DNA from: Chitinophagaceae bacterium
GTDB taxonomy: Bacteria; Bacteroidota; Bacteroidia; Chitinophagales; Chitinophagaceae
Reading direction: 5' to 3'
DNA: 39,627 bases
Assembly (NCBI GenBank): GCA_013140985.1
Contig: JABFRU010000062.1
Span: 1 to 39,627 of the forward strand
Shown here one piece after another: positions 26,264 through 36,644 of this stretch (position 1 is its first letter; every line of letters begins with the position of its first letter). Made by a program: the position numbers and the translations under genes. A model generated the notes under the pieces. It saw nothing but the letters and a program-made list of their open reading frames with translations. It searched no databases and had not been told where the DNA came from.

Positions 26264-29200
26264 ATGAGAAAAATTTACTTGATGCTGCTTACTGTTTGTT
26301 TTGCAGCCGCCGTGAATGGACAGATCACAATTACTGTTACGGGTAATACTAACACAACGCCAAATCTTTTGGCAACTTATCCAAGTTTAGCCGCAGCATT
26401 GACTGACTTAAATGCTGTTACTGCTATGACAGGGCCTGTTGTCCTTACCTGCGATGCAGGAACATCTGAAACAGCACCTGTAAAGGGATTTGCTTTGGGC
26501 AGTGCAACGCTAAATCCGGTATTAAGTTCAACAAATACTATTACAATCAATAAAACCGGGGGCGTAGTAACCATAAATGCTGCTGTTGGTACGGCGAACG
26601 GGCCATCAGCTACTCCAGATGGTATGCTATATCTTAACGGTGCTGACCATGTTACTATTGATGGTTTAACCTTTACCGATGGTAACGTAGCCAGTGCAAC
26701 TGTTGCCATGGAATTTGGTATTGCACTTTTCAAAAGGGCAGTAGGGGATGGTTGTAATAATAACACTATTCAAAACTGCACTTTCAATATGCAACGGATA
26801 AACAACAACTCCGGTAGTACCCCAATGCTGGATGGTTCATGGGCTATTGAAGTATTGAATTCAACTGCGGCAGCAGCTACTACTTCCCTTACTCCTACTA
26901 ATGGCGGAACACTTGCTACAAACGGAACAAACTCAGGCAATAAATTCTACGCAAATTCTATTAATAGCGGAAACGGAGGCATCGGTTTTGGAGGTTTTGC
27001 AGCTACTTTAGGAGTTGGGCCTGCCCCAACGGCAACAACCTTTCTTGGTGATTTAAGTAATGATGTTGGTGGATCAGCTTTAGCTACAGGTAACACTATC
27101 TTGAATTTTGGAGGCGGTGCAGCAACAAGTCCTGCTGCTGGTATAAGGGCAAATAACCAATGGAGTATTAATATTTCTTATAACACGATTAATAATAATG
27201 ATGGTGGCGGGGTAAATCATGCTACTACGTTACGTGGTATTTATGCTCAGGCGGGAACCAGTGCTAATGCTACTATTACTAATAACACGGTAACAGTTAA
27301 GTCAGCTGCTACTACAAGTGCATGTACTGGAATTGAAAATGTCATTGGCTCTACTGCTGCTGCTAACACTATTAATATTAATAACAACACAATTCAAAAC
27401 TGTACATATACAACGGCTACAACAGCAACATTTACTGGAATTTTGAGTTCGGCTACAGCGGCAACAGTTAATATTAATAGCAATACTGTAAACAACAACA
27501 ATATTGGTGCTGCGGCTACTGCAAGTTCATGCACTTTTCAGGGAATTTACAGCTCTGCGAGTGCTACAAATTTTATAGCAAGTAATAATACAATTACCAA
27601 TAATAGTGTATTGAATCAGGGAGGGACTTTGTATTGTTTAAGAGGTTCCACATCTCTGCTTACATGGAATAATAATAATATAAATACAAATTCTTTTCCA
27701 AATCATGGAGCTGCATTATCAGCTTCACTTCACGGGATGTATGATCTGTCTAGCCCAACCCAGGAGAATTTTTCGGGTAATACAATTTATAATCAAACTA
27801 TTTCCGGAAGCAGTACTTCTACGTCATCAGTTATTAATGGTATTATCATGAATACATCGTCTTCATCAATTAAGAACTGGACTGGAAATGATATACATAC
27901 ACTAACTTTTTCTAATTCCTCTACCGGGGCTGCTGTAGTCAATGGGGTGTCGCAAAGTTTAGGGGCAACAGTGAATATTTTCAAGAATAAGATATATGAC
28001 TTGACATCAAATGGTTCAGCTAGTACTGTTAATGGCATACTTATTACTTCAGGAACCAACCTGAATATTTATAATAACCTGATTGGAGATTTAAAAACTC
28101 CTTCTGCCAGCGCAAATGATGCTATCAGAGGTATCAGCAGTACTTCTACTACCACTTCTTCCACAATAAACGTTTATTACAATACTGTCTATTTAAATGC
28201 AACATCCTCCGGAGTAAACTTTGGTACTTCTGGAATTTTCCATACTACAAGTGCTACAGCAACCACTGCTGCCTTGAATCTAAGAAATAATATCATTGTA
28301 AACACTTCAACTCCTGCAGGTACCGGCTTCACTGTGGCATATCGCAGAAGTAGTACAACTTTGACCAACTTTGTCTCTACCTCAAATAATAATGATTTTT
28401 ACGCAAGCGCAACTACCGCTTCGCCGTATTTTATTTTTTATGATGGAACAACAGGTTATCAGATTGCCGGATATAAAACTTTGGTTGCGCCAAGAGATGC
28501 AACTTCAGTAAGTGAAGATCCTTCCTTCCAGAGTATTGTGGGTGCAAATGCCAATTTCCTTAAGTATGATGTTTTAAACCCCAAACAAATAGAAAGCGGT
28601 GCAGTAAATATTGCAACGTTTACAGATGATTATATCGGAACCATCCGCCAGGGTAATGGCGGCTATGCAGGAACAGGTACGGCGCCGGATATGGGCGCAT
28701 GGGAATTAGAGGGTATAGCAGCGGATTTAACTGGTCCTTCAATTTCTTACACAGGCTTTACTAATACTTCTTGTTTAACAGACAGAACACTTTCTCCCGT
28801 AACAATAACAGATGCAAGCGGCGTTAATATTACTGCTGGTACAAGACCACGCCTCTATTATAAGAAATCAGTTAATGCCAATACGTTTGTTGATAATACC
28901 AATGCCACTGACGGCTGGAAATATGTGGAGGCAACAGGAGTTGGCGGTTCACCGTTCAGCTTTACAACTGATTATAGTTTATTATTTGGCGGAGTTCCTG
29001 TAACCACTGATGTTATACAATATTTTGTGGTAGCGCAGGACAATGCGGGTACACCCAACATAGGTATCAACAGCGGTATTTTCGCTGCAACTCCTGCCAG
29101 TGTTGCGCTTACGGCAGCCGCATTCCCGCTTACCGGAACAATTAACAGCTATACTGTTGTTGCTCCCGGTTTGATTGGCACTGTTACCATTGGTGCAGCA

Positions 29201-32200
29201 GGTACCTATACAAGTATTAGCGGCACCGGCGGTTTGTTTGATGCCATCAATACGGGAGGAATGTCAGGTAACCTAGTTGCGAATATTCTTGATGCAAGCG
29301 TTACTGAAACAGGAACTGTGGCCTTGAATGCAATAAATTATAATGGTTGTGTTGCCGGTCCTTATACACTTACGATCAAACCAAATACTACATCCACTCT
29401 TACCGGTTCTGTTGGCACAGGCGCCATCATTAAACTGAACGGTGCAGATTATGTCACGATTGACGGTAGCAACAGCGGAGGTTCAGACAGGAGTCTTACT
29501 ATTGAGAACACTACAACAACTACTAGTGGCAATGCTGTTGTATGGCTGGCTTCGCCGGCTTCGGGCAATGGTGCTACAAATAATACAATTAAAAATTGTA
29601 TCATCCAGGGTAATGCTGCCACTACTACTTTCACAGGTGTTCATATCGGGGGCAGCACAACGATAGGGCTGACCACGGCAGGAACAGAATTGAACAGTAA
29701 CAACACGATTAATAATAACCTTCTCCGCAAATCCCAGTATGGGGTCACTATGTTTGGTTTTGCGGCGGCTTCTCCTGATCAGAATAATATTATCAGTAAT
29801 AATAATTTTGGTACTGCAGTTACAGGCGAAGGTTTTTCATTACTTGCTATCAATGCAGACAGGCAGCTTGGCCTGGTGGTTTCGGGTAACGAAGTGCAAA
29901 ATGTGGTGAACGCAACCAACACTTCATCTACTCCATTTGGCGGTATCCGCCTGCTTGATTTTAAGAACGGGCAGTGTTATAATAACAGGATACATGACCT
30001 GGCTTACACCGGTACAAGCACACCGAAGATCTATGGTATTGCTATCACCAGTGGCAGTTATACAACAGTGGGTAATCCATCCAATGCGCTGGTATATAAT
30101 AATTCGGTTGCCAGGATCACTTCAACCGGCGTAAGTAGTGTTTGGAATACAACCGGTATCCTTGCAAGTGCTGGTTATGGTGACCGGTTCTATTACAATT
30201 CAGTGCATTTAACTGGTCAGCTGGCCAACAGTTCATCTGGCCTGGCAGCAGCTTTCGCTAATGGAGATGGAAATATTACATCGGTATGTACCAACATTGA
30301 TGTACGGAATAATAGTTTCAGCCTGACTGGTTCAAGTGCTGTTGCCGGCGGTAATTTCTGGGCTTATTATTCTGCTGCTACAACTGTTGCAGGGTCAACA
30401 TTAAACTATAACGATCTTTATTGCAATGGTACCAATGCCACTAATAATGTGGGAAGGTTCAATGCAACAAACCATGCCAACCTTGCTGCATGGCAAGCTG
30501 CCACCGGCCAGGAGGCTAATTCAATTTCTGTGGATCCATTATATAATTCTATTACCAATCTGCAACCACAACTCGGCTCACCATTGGTTGGGGCGGGTAA
30601 TGGTGCAGGTACAGGAGTTACGTTGGACATACTCGGTATTACCCGCAGCGTTGGTACTCCACCAGCAGGATCCACAATCGGGGCTTATGAAAATGCTGCT
30701 GATGCGGCTGGTCCTGTCATCACATATACTCCATTAAGTAATACTTGTGCAACCGGCAGCCGCACACTTACAGCCAGCATCACTGATCCAAGCGGAGTAC
30801 CTACAGCCGGTGCAGGTCTTCCTGTGCTTTACTGGAGAATAAATGCTGGCGCATGGAATGCAGCAACAGGTGTATTTGTAAGCGGAAGCAATTATGATTT
30901 TACATTTGGCGCTGGTGTAGTTGTAACTGATGTGGTGCAATATTATATAGCGGCACAGGATAATGCAGGAACTCCAAATGTTTCAGTATTCCCTTCAGCG
31001 GGTGCAGCTGGGTTTACTATCAATCCTCCTGCGGCAGCAACACCACCAACCAATCCATCATCTTATACGATACAAAACCTTCTTGCCGCCGGTACTTATA
31101 CAGTTGGCGCAGCCGGAACTTATCCAACATTAAACGCAGCATTCACTGCTTACAATACAAGCTGTCTTGGTGGCCCGGTTGTATTCAACCTGATTGATGC
31201 AGCTTACACGAATACTTCTGATACGCTCAGGGCTAACGCCGATGCAAGTGCAATCAATACGCTTACCATAAAAGCAACACTTGCCGGTACAACTATCACC
31301 GGTAACTCAGCCCAGGCTACGATCGTGTTGCATGGTGCAGATTATATCATCATTGATGGTTCAATTGGCAGTACGGCCAATACGGTTTGCCCGCTAAGTG
31401 CAGCCAGCCGTGACCTGACCATCAGTAACACAAATGCCGGTACTTCCAGCTCTGTAGTTTCTCTTAACACTACAGGTTCCGGTGATGCGGCTACTAATAA
31501 TACTGTCAGGAACTGTATTATTACAGGAAATACCAACACCACCACACTTTCGGGTATTAATATAAGTGGTACCGCAATCGGAAACGGCACAGGAGCCAAT
31601 TTCAATAACAACAATTCTCTTATCAATAATGAAGTATCGAGGGCAGTAATTGGAATATTTACTGCAGGATCCGGAATAGCAACAAAAAGCGCTAATACGA
31701 CAATCAATCAGAATGTGATGACAACCGCAGGCACCAACAGTATTGGCCGTTTCGGAATTATGTCTTTGCTGGAAAATAACCTGACTGTATCCGGTAATTC
31801 CGTATCTGGTATTGTAAATTCAGCAAGTGCTGATGCAGGTGGTATTTGCGTAGGTGCGAATGGCGGGTTCAGTACGACTACAATGAGCGGAGGTGAAGTA
31901 ACCAACGCCACTATCACAAATAATACAATCGGCGTTGTTCAGCAAACCAACACCTTCAGTGTTTCAGGGATCGCTGTATTGGCCGGTACTACCGGTACCA
32001 TGCTTATTGCAAATAATATGCTTTCAGGCGTAAACGCAAATGGAACCAGCGGTGATTTTGCTACCGGTATTTATGTCACTGGCGGTACGGGTTCTACTAT
32101 CAATGTTTATCACAATACCGTTACAATGGCGGGCACACTCACGGGTGCAGATGAAGCTTCTTATGCTTTTGCCCTGTTGAGTTCCAGTCCAACGGTAAAT

Positions 32201-35200
32201 GTTCGCAATAATATCTTTACATCAACCGGCAGCACAGGAGCTAACAGGAACAGGGCAATAGGGCTTGGTTTTGCGCTTCCGGCAGCTAACCTTGTTTCCG
32301 ATTATAATGATCTTTTTGCAAGCGGTACAGGAGCAGAAGTGGCGCAGACGACAACAATGGATAATACCGGTGGTGTAAACCATACTACATTGCTTAACTG
32401 GCAGACCAATGCAACGCAGGATGCCAATTCAAAAAATGTACTGCCAACATTTGTATCGGCAACAAATCTGCATCTCGTAACACCGGATGGTATCAATTTT
32501 ACCAATCTTGAAAGCGCTGGTGTAGCTGTATCCGTTACCAATGATATAGACTGCGAATCAAGACCAAATGGTACTGCCCATGATATTGGCGCAGATGAAT
32601 TTGTTGGTGCGGTTCCAGCTTGTAATGTTCCGACTGCAGTTTCTGTCGGTTCCATTACAACTACGACAGCTTCTGTGTCATTCACCTGCACAGGTTGTGT
32701 CGGCACATTTATAGTTGAGTATGGACTTCCGGGCTTTACCCCTGGCACTGGCGCAACAGCAGGTGCAGGCGGCACCGTTGTAACCGGTGGAGCATCGCCA
32801 ATTGCGTTAAGCGGTCTTACTGCCGCAACAACATACGATGTATATGTAAGACAGGAATGCACACCGGGTAGCAGCTATAGCAATAATTCAACGGTGGTCA
32901 CATTTACTACATTATGTAATCCTTTCAGTATTCCTTACTCTGAGAATTTTGATGCGGTAACACCGCCTGCAATACCTGTCTGCTCATTCAAAGAGGATCT
33001 GAATGGCGCAACAACATGGAATACATCAACAACAAACCCACGGTCTGCACCTAATAACCTGACTTATAATTGGGATGGTGTTACACCTGGTGATGACTGG
33101 TGGTTCACACCGGGACTTAACCTGACAGGCGGTACGCAATACAGGCTTACTTTCTGGTACAGGGCGAGAAGCGCTTCTTTCCCTGAATCCCTCGAAGTAC
33201 TTTATGGTACAGGACAGAATGCTGCTTCTATGACATCAGGAACGTTGTTCAGCAGTCTTAATTTCACCAACACAACATATATACAGGCGGTGGTAGATTT
33301 TACTCCGGGATCAACAGGTGTATATTATATCGGGTTCCATGCTATTTCTGATCCTGATCAGTTTGATCTGCATGTGGATGATATCAATGTTGACCTTACT
33401 CCAACATGCTTCCCGCCAACAGGCCTTGCAGTTAATAATATTACAGCGACCACTGCTGATCTTAGCTGGGTGGCGCCCGTTGGTGGTTCACCCGTTAATT
33501 ATGAATGGAAAGTAGTACTGCAGGGTGCAGGTTCGGGCGGTGCTGCGGTATCTTCCGGTACAACAGTTCATCCGGTTGTAACAGCTACAGCTACCGGCCT
33601 TTCAGCACAGACCTCTTATGATCTGTTTGTAAGAACAGATTGCGGCGGCGGCGGCTTCAGTTCTTATGCCGGACCTGTAACCTTTACAACACCACCGGCC
33701 AATGATAATGCGCCGGGTGCACTCACTCTTACTGTAGGTGCAGGCTGTACAGGAAATCCTTATTCAAATTCCGGGGCGACACAATCAGCCGGTGAACCGT
33801 TTGCAGCTTGTAAAGGTTCTGCGGGCTTCAATACCGTATGGTTCCAATTTGTTGCACCGTCCAGTGGCGCTGTCAGGGTAACCAATGATTTCAGTGGTGG
33901 TACAATGGGTACTGACTCAAGAATGTCATTGTTCTCTACAACCAATGTGAACGACTATACACAATTCACCAATATTGCCTGCGATGATGATAATGGGGCA
34001 ACCGTCAGTACACGGTCAATATTGTATGCAACAGGATTAACTCCGGGTAATACATATTATATACAGGTGGATGGTTTCAGTGCAGGTACTGCGCAGGGTA
34101 CATTCTGTCTTGCTGTTGATGAGTTGGCTTCATCAATGATCACAACTACAGCGACAGCCTGTGCAGCAGGTCAATCCCTCTCTGCATATAATGATAATTA
34201 CACAGGTTGGATATCTGCTACAGATGCCAGCGGAAACCTGATAGCGCTGATCAATAACATGACAGGTGGCGCTACTACTTCTACATTCGATAATAGTGTA
34301 AATATTAATTCAGCTGCGGTAAGGCAGGATGCAGTATCCGGTCAGTATTATCATGACAGGAACTTCCGCATCACCAACGCTTCTGTTACCAATGCGAACA
34401 TCAGGTTCTTCATTCTGAATGCCGAGTTGTCTGCATTGCAGGGAGTGGACGCAGCAGTTACATTGGGTAACCTGCAGGCCACCCGCCAAACAGGCGCCGC
34501 ATGCCAGAGCAGTTTTGTTGCTGCTAATGGAACCAACTCCAGCTTATCACAAACAGCCAACGGAGGAGGTACAGGGTACAGCTGGATACAGGTCAATACA
34601 CCTGGTTTGTCCAACTTCTATTTGAATACAATGAGAACTTTTGTTCCGGTTAAAACATGGTTGCACGGAGCATATAACTCTGGCCTGGCCCGTCACAAAG
34701 ATGTAACAGCAACATGGGCAGCTGTGCTGAATGCAAGTGCATTAAGCCAGCCGTATAACACAGCAGCATTTGGTAACTATGCCGGCACTGAAACGGTGAC
34801 AGCAGGATTCTTTACTTCAACAGGTGCAACAACTGATGTGGTGGATTGGGTATTATTGGAATTAAGAGATGCAACAACACCATCCACGTTGATCACCCGC
34901 AGGGCTGCCTTTGTCCGTGAAGATGGCCGCATTGTTGATCTTGATGGTACTTCGGATGTTTCCTTCAGGAGTTTGGCACCGGCCAACTATTTCGTAGTGA
35001 TACGTCACAGGAACCATTTGGGTATAAGAACAGCGCTTGCTCAAACAGCAGACGGAACAATGGGTGTTGCGATACCTGCGGTGTATGACTTTAGTACAGC
35101 CCAGGCACAGGCATTCCAGGATCCGGCGATACTGGCACTTGCACCGCCGAATAATAATAATGCGATGAGAGATCTTGGCGCTGGCGTGTTTGGTATGTGG

Positions 35201-35452
35201 GCAGGTAACGCTAATGCCAATACAGCGGTAAGAGCAAGCGGTCCATTAGCGCAGAATGATTATTTATTCCTGATCAGTACAACATTGGGTAACGATGTAA
35301 ACCTTATTTTAAGTAATGTTTACAGCAATGCGGACATGAACATGGATGGCCAGGTAAGAGCCAGTGGTCCGTTATCCCAAAATGATTACCTGTTCCTGAT
35401 CTCAACCGTATTAGGCAACGATGTAAACAGGGTAGTGGCACAACATCAATAA
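26264..35452 (+). CDS. Giant beta-helix surface protein with C-terminal dockerin-like pair (A1)
   Basis: The 3062-residue protein has a signal peptide (MRKIYLMLLTVCFAAAVNGQ) and three large right-handed beta-helix blocks (starting near 30, 969 and 1606) rich in 'NNTIxN' turns and HVTIDG/YVTIDG strands. The first two are followed by a small SYTGFTN- or TYTPLSN-type Ig-like domain near 823 and 1482. Then come a fibronectin III domain (about 2117-2220), a MAM- or CBM-like jelly roll (2222-2378), a second fibronectin III (2380-2478), a pre-peptidase-like domain (2479-2620), an unknown domain and a conserved VVDWVLLELRD module (about 2858). The end is two dockerin-like repeats (about 2981-3062). 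No T9SS sorting domain is recognisable. The B1 gene follows after 31 nt and is surely co-transcribed. Adhesion or glycan binding is likely; no catalytic motif was seen. Confidence 0.85.
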   Translation: MRKIYLMLLTVCFAAAVNGQITITVTGNTNTTPNLLATYPSLAAALTDLNAVTAMTGPVVLTCDAGTSETAPVKGFALGSATLNPVLSSTNTITINKTGGVVTINAAVGTANGPSATPDGMLYLNGADHVTIDGLTFTDGNVASATVAMEFGIALFKRAVGDGCNNNTIQNCTFNMQRINNNSGSTPMLDGSWAIEVLNSTAAAATTSLTPTNGGTLATNGTNSGNKFYANSINSGNGGIGFGGFAATLGVGPAPTATTFLGDLSNDVGGSALATGNTILNFGGGAATSPAAGIRANNQWSINISYNTINNNDGGGVNHATTLRGIYAQAGTSANATITNNTVTVKSAATTSACTGIENVIGSTAAANTININNNTIQNCTYTTATTATFTGILSSATAATVNINSNTVNNNNIGAAATASSCTFQGIYSSASATNFIASNNTITNNSVLNQGGTLYCLRGSTSLLTWNNNNINTNSFPNHGAALSASLHGMYDLSSPTQENFSGNTIYNQTISGSSTSTSSVINGIIMNTSSSSIKNWTGNDIHTLTFSNSSTGAAVVNGVSQSLGATVNIFKNKIYDLTSNGSASTVNGILITSGTNLNIYNNLIGDLKTPSASANDAIRGISSTSTTTSSTINVYYNTVYLNATSSGVNFGTSGIFHTTSATATTAALNLRNNIIVNTSTPAGTGFTVAYRRSSTTLTNFVSTSNNNDFYASATTASPYFIFYDGTTGYQIAGYKTLVAPRDATSVSEDPSFQSIVGANANFLKYDVLNPKQIESGAVNIATFTDDYIGTIRQGNGGYAGTGTAPDMGAWELEGIAADLTGPSISYTGFTNTSCLTDRTLSPVTITDASGVNITAGTRPRLYYKKSVNANTFVDNTNATDGWKYVEATGVGGSPFSFTTDYSLLFGGVPVTTDVIQYFVVAQDNAGTPNIGINSGIFAATPASVALTAAAFPLTGTINSYTVVAPGLIGTVTIGAAGTYTSISGTGGLFDAINTGGMSGNLVANILDASVTETGTVALNAINYNGCVAGPYTLTIKPNTTSTLTGSVGTGAIIKLNGADYVTIDGSNSGGSDRSLTIENTTTTTSGNAVVWLASPASGNGATNNTIKNCIIQGNAATTTFTGVHIGGSTTIGLTTAGTELNSNNTINNNLLRKSQYGVTMFGFAAASPDQNNIISNNNFGTAVTGEGFSLLAINADRQLGLVVSGNEVQNVVNATNTSSTPFGGIRLLDFKNGQCYNNRIHDLAYTGTSTPKIYGIAITSGSYTTVGNPSNALVYNNSVARITSTGVSSVWNTTGILASAGYGDRFYYNSVHLTGQLANSSSGLAAAFANGDGNITSVCTNIDVRNNSFSLTGSSAVAGGNFWAYYSAATTVAGSTLNYNDLYCNGTNATNNVGRFNATNHANLAAWQAATGQEANSISVDPLYNSITNLQPQLGSPLVGAGNGAGTGVTLDILGITRSVGTPPAGSTIGAYENAADAAGPVITYTPLSNTCATGSRTLTASITDPSGVPTAGAGLPVLYWRINAGAWNAATGVFVSGSNYDFTFGAGVVVTDVVQYYIAAQDNAGTPNVSVFPSAGAAGFTINPPAAATPPTNPSSYTIQNLLAAGTYTVGAAGTYPTLNAAFTAYNTSCLGGPVVFNLIDAAYTNTSDTLRANADASAINTLTIKATLAGTTITGNSAQATIVLHGADYIIIDGSIGSTANTVCPLSAASRDLTISNTNAGTSSSVVSLNTTGSGDAATNNTVRNCIITGNTNTTTLSGINISGTAIGNGTGANFNNNNSLINNEVSRAVIGIFTAGSGIATKSANTTINQNVMTTAGTNSIGRFGIMSLLENNLTVSGNSVSGIVNSASADAGGICVGANGGFSTTTMSGGEVTNATITNNTIGVVQQTNTFSVSGIAVLAGTTGTMLIANNMLSGVNANGTSGDFATGIYVTGGTGSTINVYHNTVTMAGTLTGADEASYAFALLSSSPTVNVRNNIFTSTGSTGANRNRAIGLGFALPAANLVSDYNDLFASGTGAEVAQTTTMDNTGGVNHTTLLNWQTNATQDANSKNVLPTFVSATNLHLVTPDGINFTNLESAGVAVSVTNDIDCESRPNGTAHDIGADEFVGAVPACNVPTAVSVGSITTTTASVSFTCTGCVGTFIVEYGLPGFTPGTGATAGAGGTVVTGGASPIALSGLTAATTYDVYVRQECTPGSSYSNNSTVVTFTTLCNPFSIPYSENFDAVTPPAIPVCSFKEDLNGATTWNTSTTNPRSAPNNLTYNWDGVTPGDDWWFTPGLNLTGGTQYRLTFWYRARSASFPESLEVLYGTGQNAASMTSGTLFSSLNFTNTTYIQAVVDFTPGSTGVYYIGFHAISDPDQFDLHVDDINVDLTPTCFPPTGLAVNNITATTADLSWVAPVGGSPVNYEWKVVLQGAGSGGAAVSSGTTVHPVVTATATGLSAQTSYDLFVRTDCGGGGFSSYAGPVTFTTPPANDNAPGALTLTVGAGCTGNPYSNSGATQSAGEPFAACKGSAGFNTVWFQFVAPSSGAVRVTNDFSGGTMGTDSRMSLFSTTNVNDYTQFTNIACDDDNGATVSTRSILYATGLTPGNTYYIQVDGFSAGTAQGTFCLAVDELASSMITTTATACAAGQSLSAYNDNYTGWISATDASGNLIALINNMTGGATTSTFDNSVNINSAAVRQDAVSGQYYHDRNFRITNASVTNANIRFFILNAELSALQGVDAAVTLGNLQATRQTGAACQSSFVAANGTNSSLSQTANGGGTGYSWIQVNTPGLSNFYLNTMRTFVPVKTWLHGAYNSGLARHKDVTATWAAVLNASALSQPYNTAAFGNYAGTETVTAGFFTSTGATTDVVDWVLLELRDATTPSTLITRRAAFVREDGRIVDLDGTSDVSFRSLAPANYFVVIRHRNHLGIRTALAQTADGTMGVAIPAVYDFSTAQAQAFQDPAILALAPPNNNNAMRDLGAGVFGMWAGNANANTAVRASGPLAQNDYLFLISTTLGNDVNLILSNVYSNADMNMDGQVRASGPLSQNDYLFLISTVLGNDVNRVVAQHQ
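35204..35449 (+). repeat. Tandem dockerin-like repeats encoded at the 3' end of A1
   Basis: Two copies share VRASGPLxQNDYLFLISTxLGNDVN. Copy 1 has a degenerate loop with Asn2982, Asn2984 and Asn2986; copy 2 has Asp3024, Asn3026, Asp3028 and Gly3029, the first half of a dockerin calcium loop. The DNA of copy 1 is nearly identical to the first copy in A2 (38434-38540). Confidence 0.7.
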
Positions 35453-35483
35453 CTAACCTATCACAAAAGAAAAAACAATGAAT

Positions 35484-36409
35484 ATGAGAAAGATTTTAAT
35501 AGCGATAATGGTGATGCTGGTAAGCTATACCAGCGAAGCGCAGTTTATACAAGGCTCAGTGAGGAAAGGCACGGCCTATAACCAGGTGGATGTAATGTTC
35601 CGTTCGACCTTCAACAGTAATGTAGGAGAGTATGTGAACTATGTTCAGTTTTCGCTGTCCATTCCGGTATCAGCTTACCAGGCTGGAGTGACAGCTACCT
35701 TAACCCCGGTGGGTCCTTTTGCGCCATTAGTGTTTGCGCAGGGTCCTCAGTACACACAGGGCTCAACGAATGAAAGGGTATTTACCTGGGTATGTGTGAA
35801 TCCTGCGGTGACAGCGATGTCATGGACAACAGCAGATTTTGTAGGAGCTACCGTTACATTTACCGGCGGCATTGCCAATACGCTGGTGAAGATGTGTGAT
35901 TATACGAATGCCGGGGGTGGCAGTAACTCTAATACTTATTTTGCTATCAATGTAACCCAGCATGGCGGAGATGTGACCAACTATGGCGATCTGTATTTCA
36001 CGAACCTGGGAGAGAGCACTGAAAATATATATGGTAATGGCGACCAGTTTGTTCAGACCTCTGCATTGGTGAGTTTGCCGGTTGATTTTTTAAACTTCAG
36101 TGGCTACAGGGCAGGGGCAAGAAATATTTTGAACTGGACAACCTCAAGTGAGCAGAACAATAAAGGTTTTGAAGTACAGAGATCTATTGATGGTTCCAAT
36201 TATGTTGCACTTGGCTTTGTGAATTCACTGGCACCGGGTGGCAACAGTGCAACAGAACTGAGCTATACATTCAGTGATAATAATCTTTCAGGCAGCCGCC
36301 AGTATTATCGTTTGAAGCAGGTGAACCTTGACAACAGCAGCAAGTACAGTAATATAGTATTGATCAAAGGTGACAGGGGTATGCAGATGACGATAGATGG
36401 TTTATATCC
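35484..36409 (+). repeat. 926-bp direct repeat, copy 1 (second copy 38702-39627)
   Basis: The two stretches, offset by 3218 bp, look identical base for base along the whole visible length. Identity begins exactly at the ATG; the bases just upstream differ (AAT versus ACC). The second copy is cut by the window edge, so the true repeat may be longer. Confidence 0.93.
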
Positions 36410-36644
36410 TAATCCGGCCACTGCAAAGATCAATGTATTGCTGGAAGCCACGAACCGGGAGAAGGTGACCCTGGTGGTGAGTGATATGTCAGGCAAGATC
36501 GTATCACAAACGGTAGTGGAAGTACAGACGGGCAGCAATACAGTGCCGATAGAGATCAGCACACTGGCCAATGGCACCTATACAGTGAAGCTGGTATGTG
36601 CAAGTGGTTGTGAGAATGTGGTAAACAAGTTTGTGAAGCAGTAA
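35484..36644 (+). CDS. T9SS type A cargo with possible cohesin-like domain (B1)
   Basis: The start at 35484 is chosen because the identical second copy can begin only there; an ATG two codons upstream (35478) is also in frame. The 386-residue protein has a signal peptide (MRKILIAIMVMLVSYTSEAQ) and a domain of about 170 residues with alternating strands (VDVMFRSTF, YVNYVQFSLSIP, RVFTWVCVNP, GATVTFTGG). Its order resembles a cohesin or related CBM-type beta-sandwich. A fibronectin-like module (about 198-300, LPVDFLNFSG...ILNWTTSSEQ) and a T9SS type A sorting domain (about 308-386, YPNPATAKINVLL ... GTYTVKLV) follow. It should be exported by T9SS and anchored on the surface. It lies directly behind A1. 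The cohesin assignment is my inference; the T9SS tail is clear. Confidence 0.82.
   Translation: MRKILIAIMVMLVSYTSEAQFIQGSVRKGTAYNQVDVMFRSTFNSNVGEYVNYVQFSLSIPVSAYQAGVTATLTPVGPFAPLVFAQGPQYTQGSTNERVFTWVCVNPAVTAMSWTTADFVGATVTFTGGIANTLVKMCDYTNAGGGSNSNTYFAINVTQHGGDVTNYGDLYFTNLGESTENIYGNGDQFVQTSALVSLPVDFLNFSGYRAGARNILNWTTSSEQNNKGFEVQRSIDGSNYVALGFVNSLAPGGNSATELSYTFSDNNLSGSRQYYRLKQVNLDNSSKYSNIVLIKGDRGMQMTIDGLYPNPATAKINVLLEATNREKVTLVVSDMSGKIVSQTVVEVQTGSNTVPIEISTLANGTYTVKLVCASGCENVVNKFVKQ

Noticed and set aside
31342-31707. Long antisense frames under A1 (for example 31342-31707 and 32302-32862)
   Set aside because: Thr/Asn/Ala-rich coding DNA produces open antisense frames rich in Val, Leu and Pro; there is no independent sign of a gene.
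26264-35452. Pectate lyase activity for the beta-helix blocks of A1
   Set aside because: The helix repeats are visible, but no conserved lyase or glycoside hydrolase catalytic residues were found.
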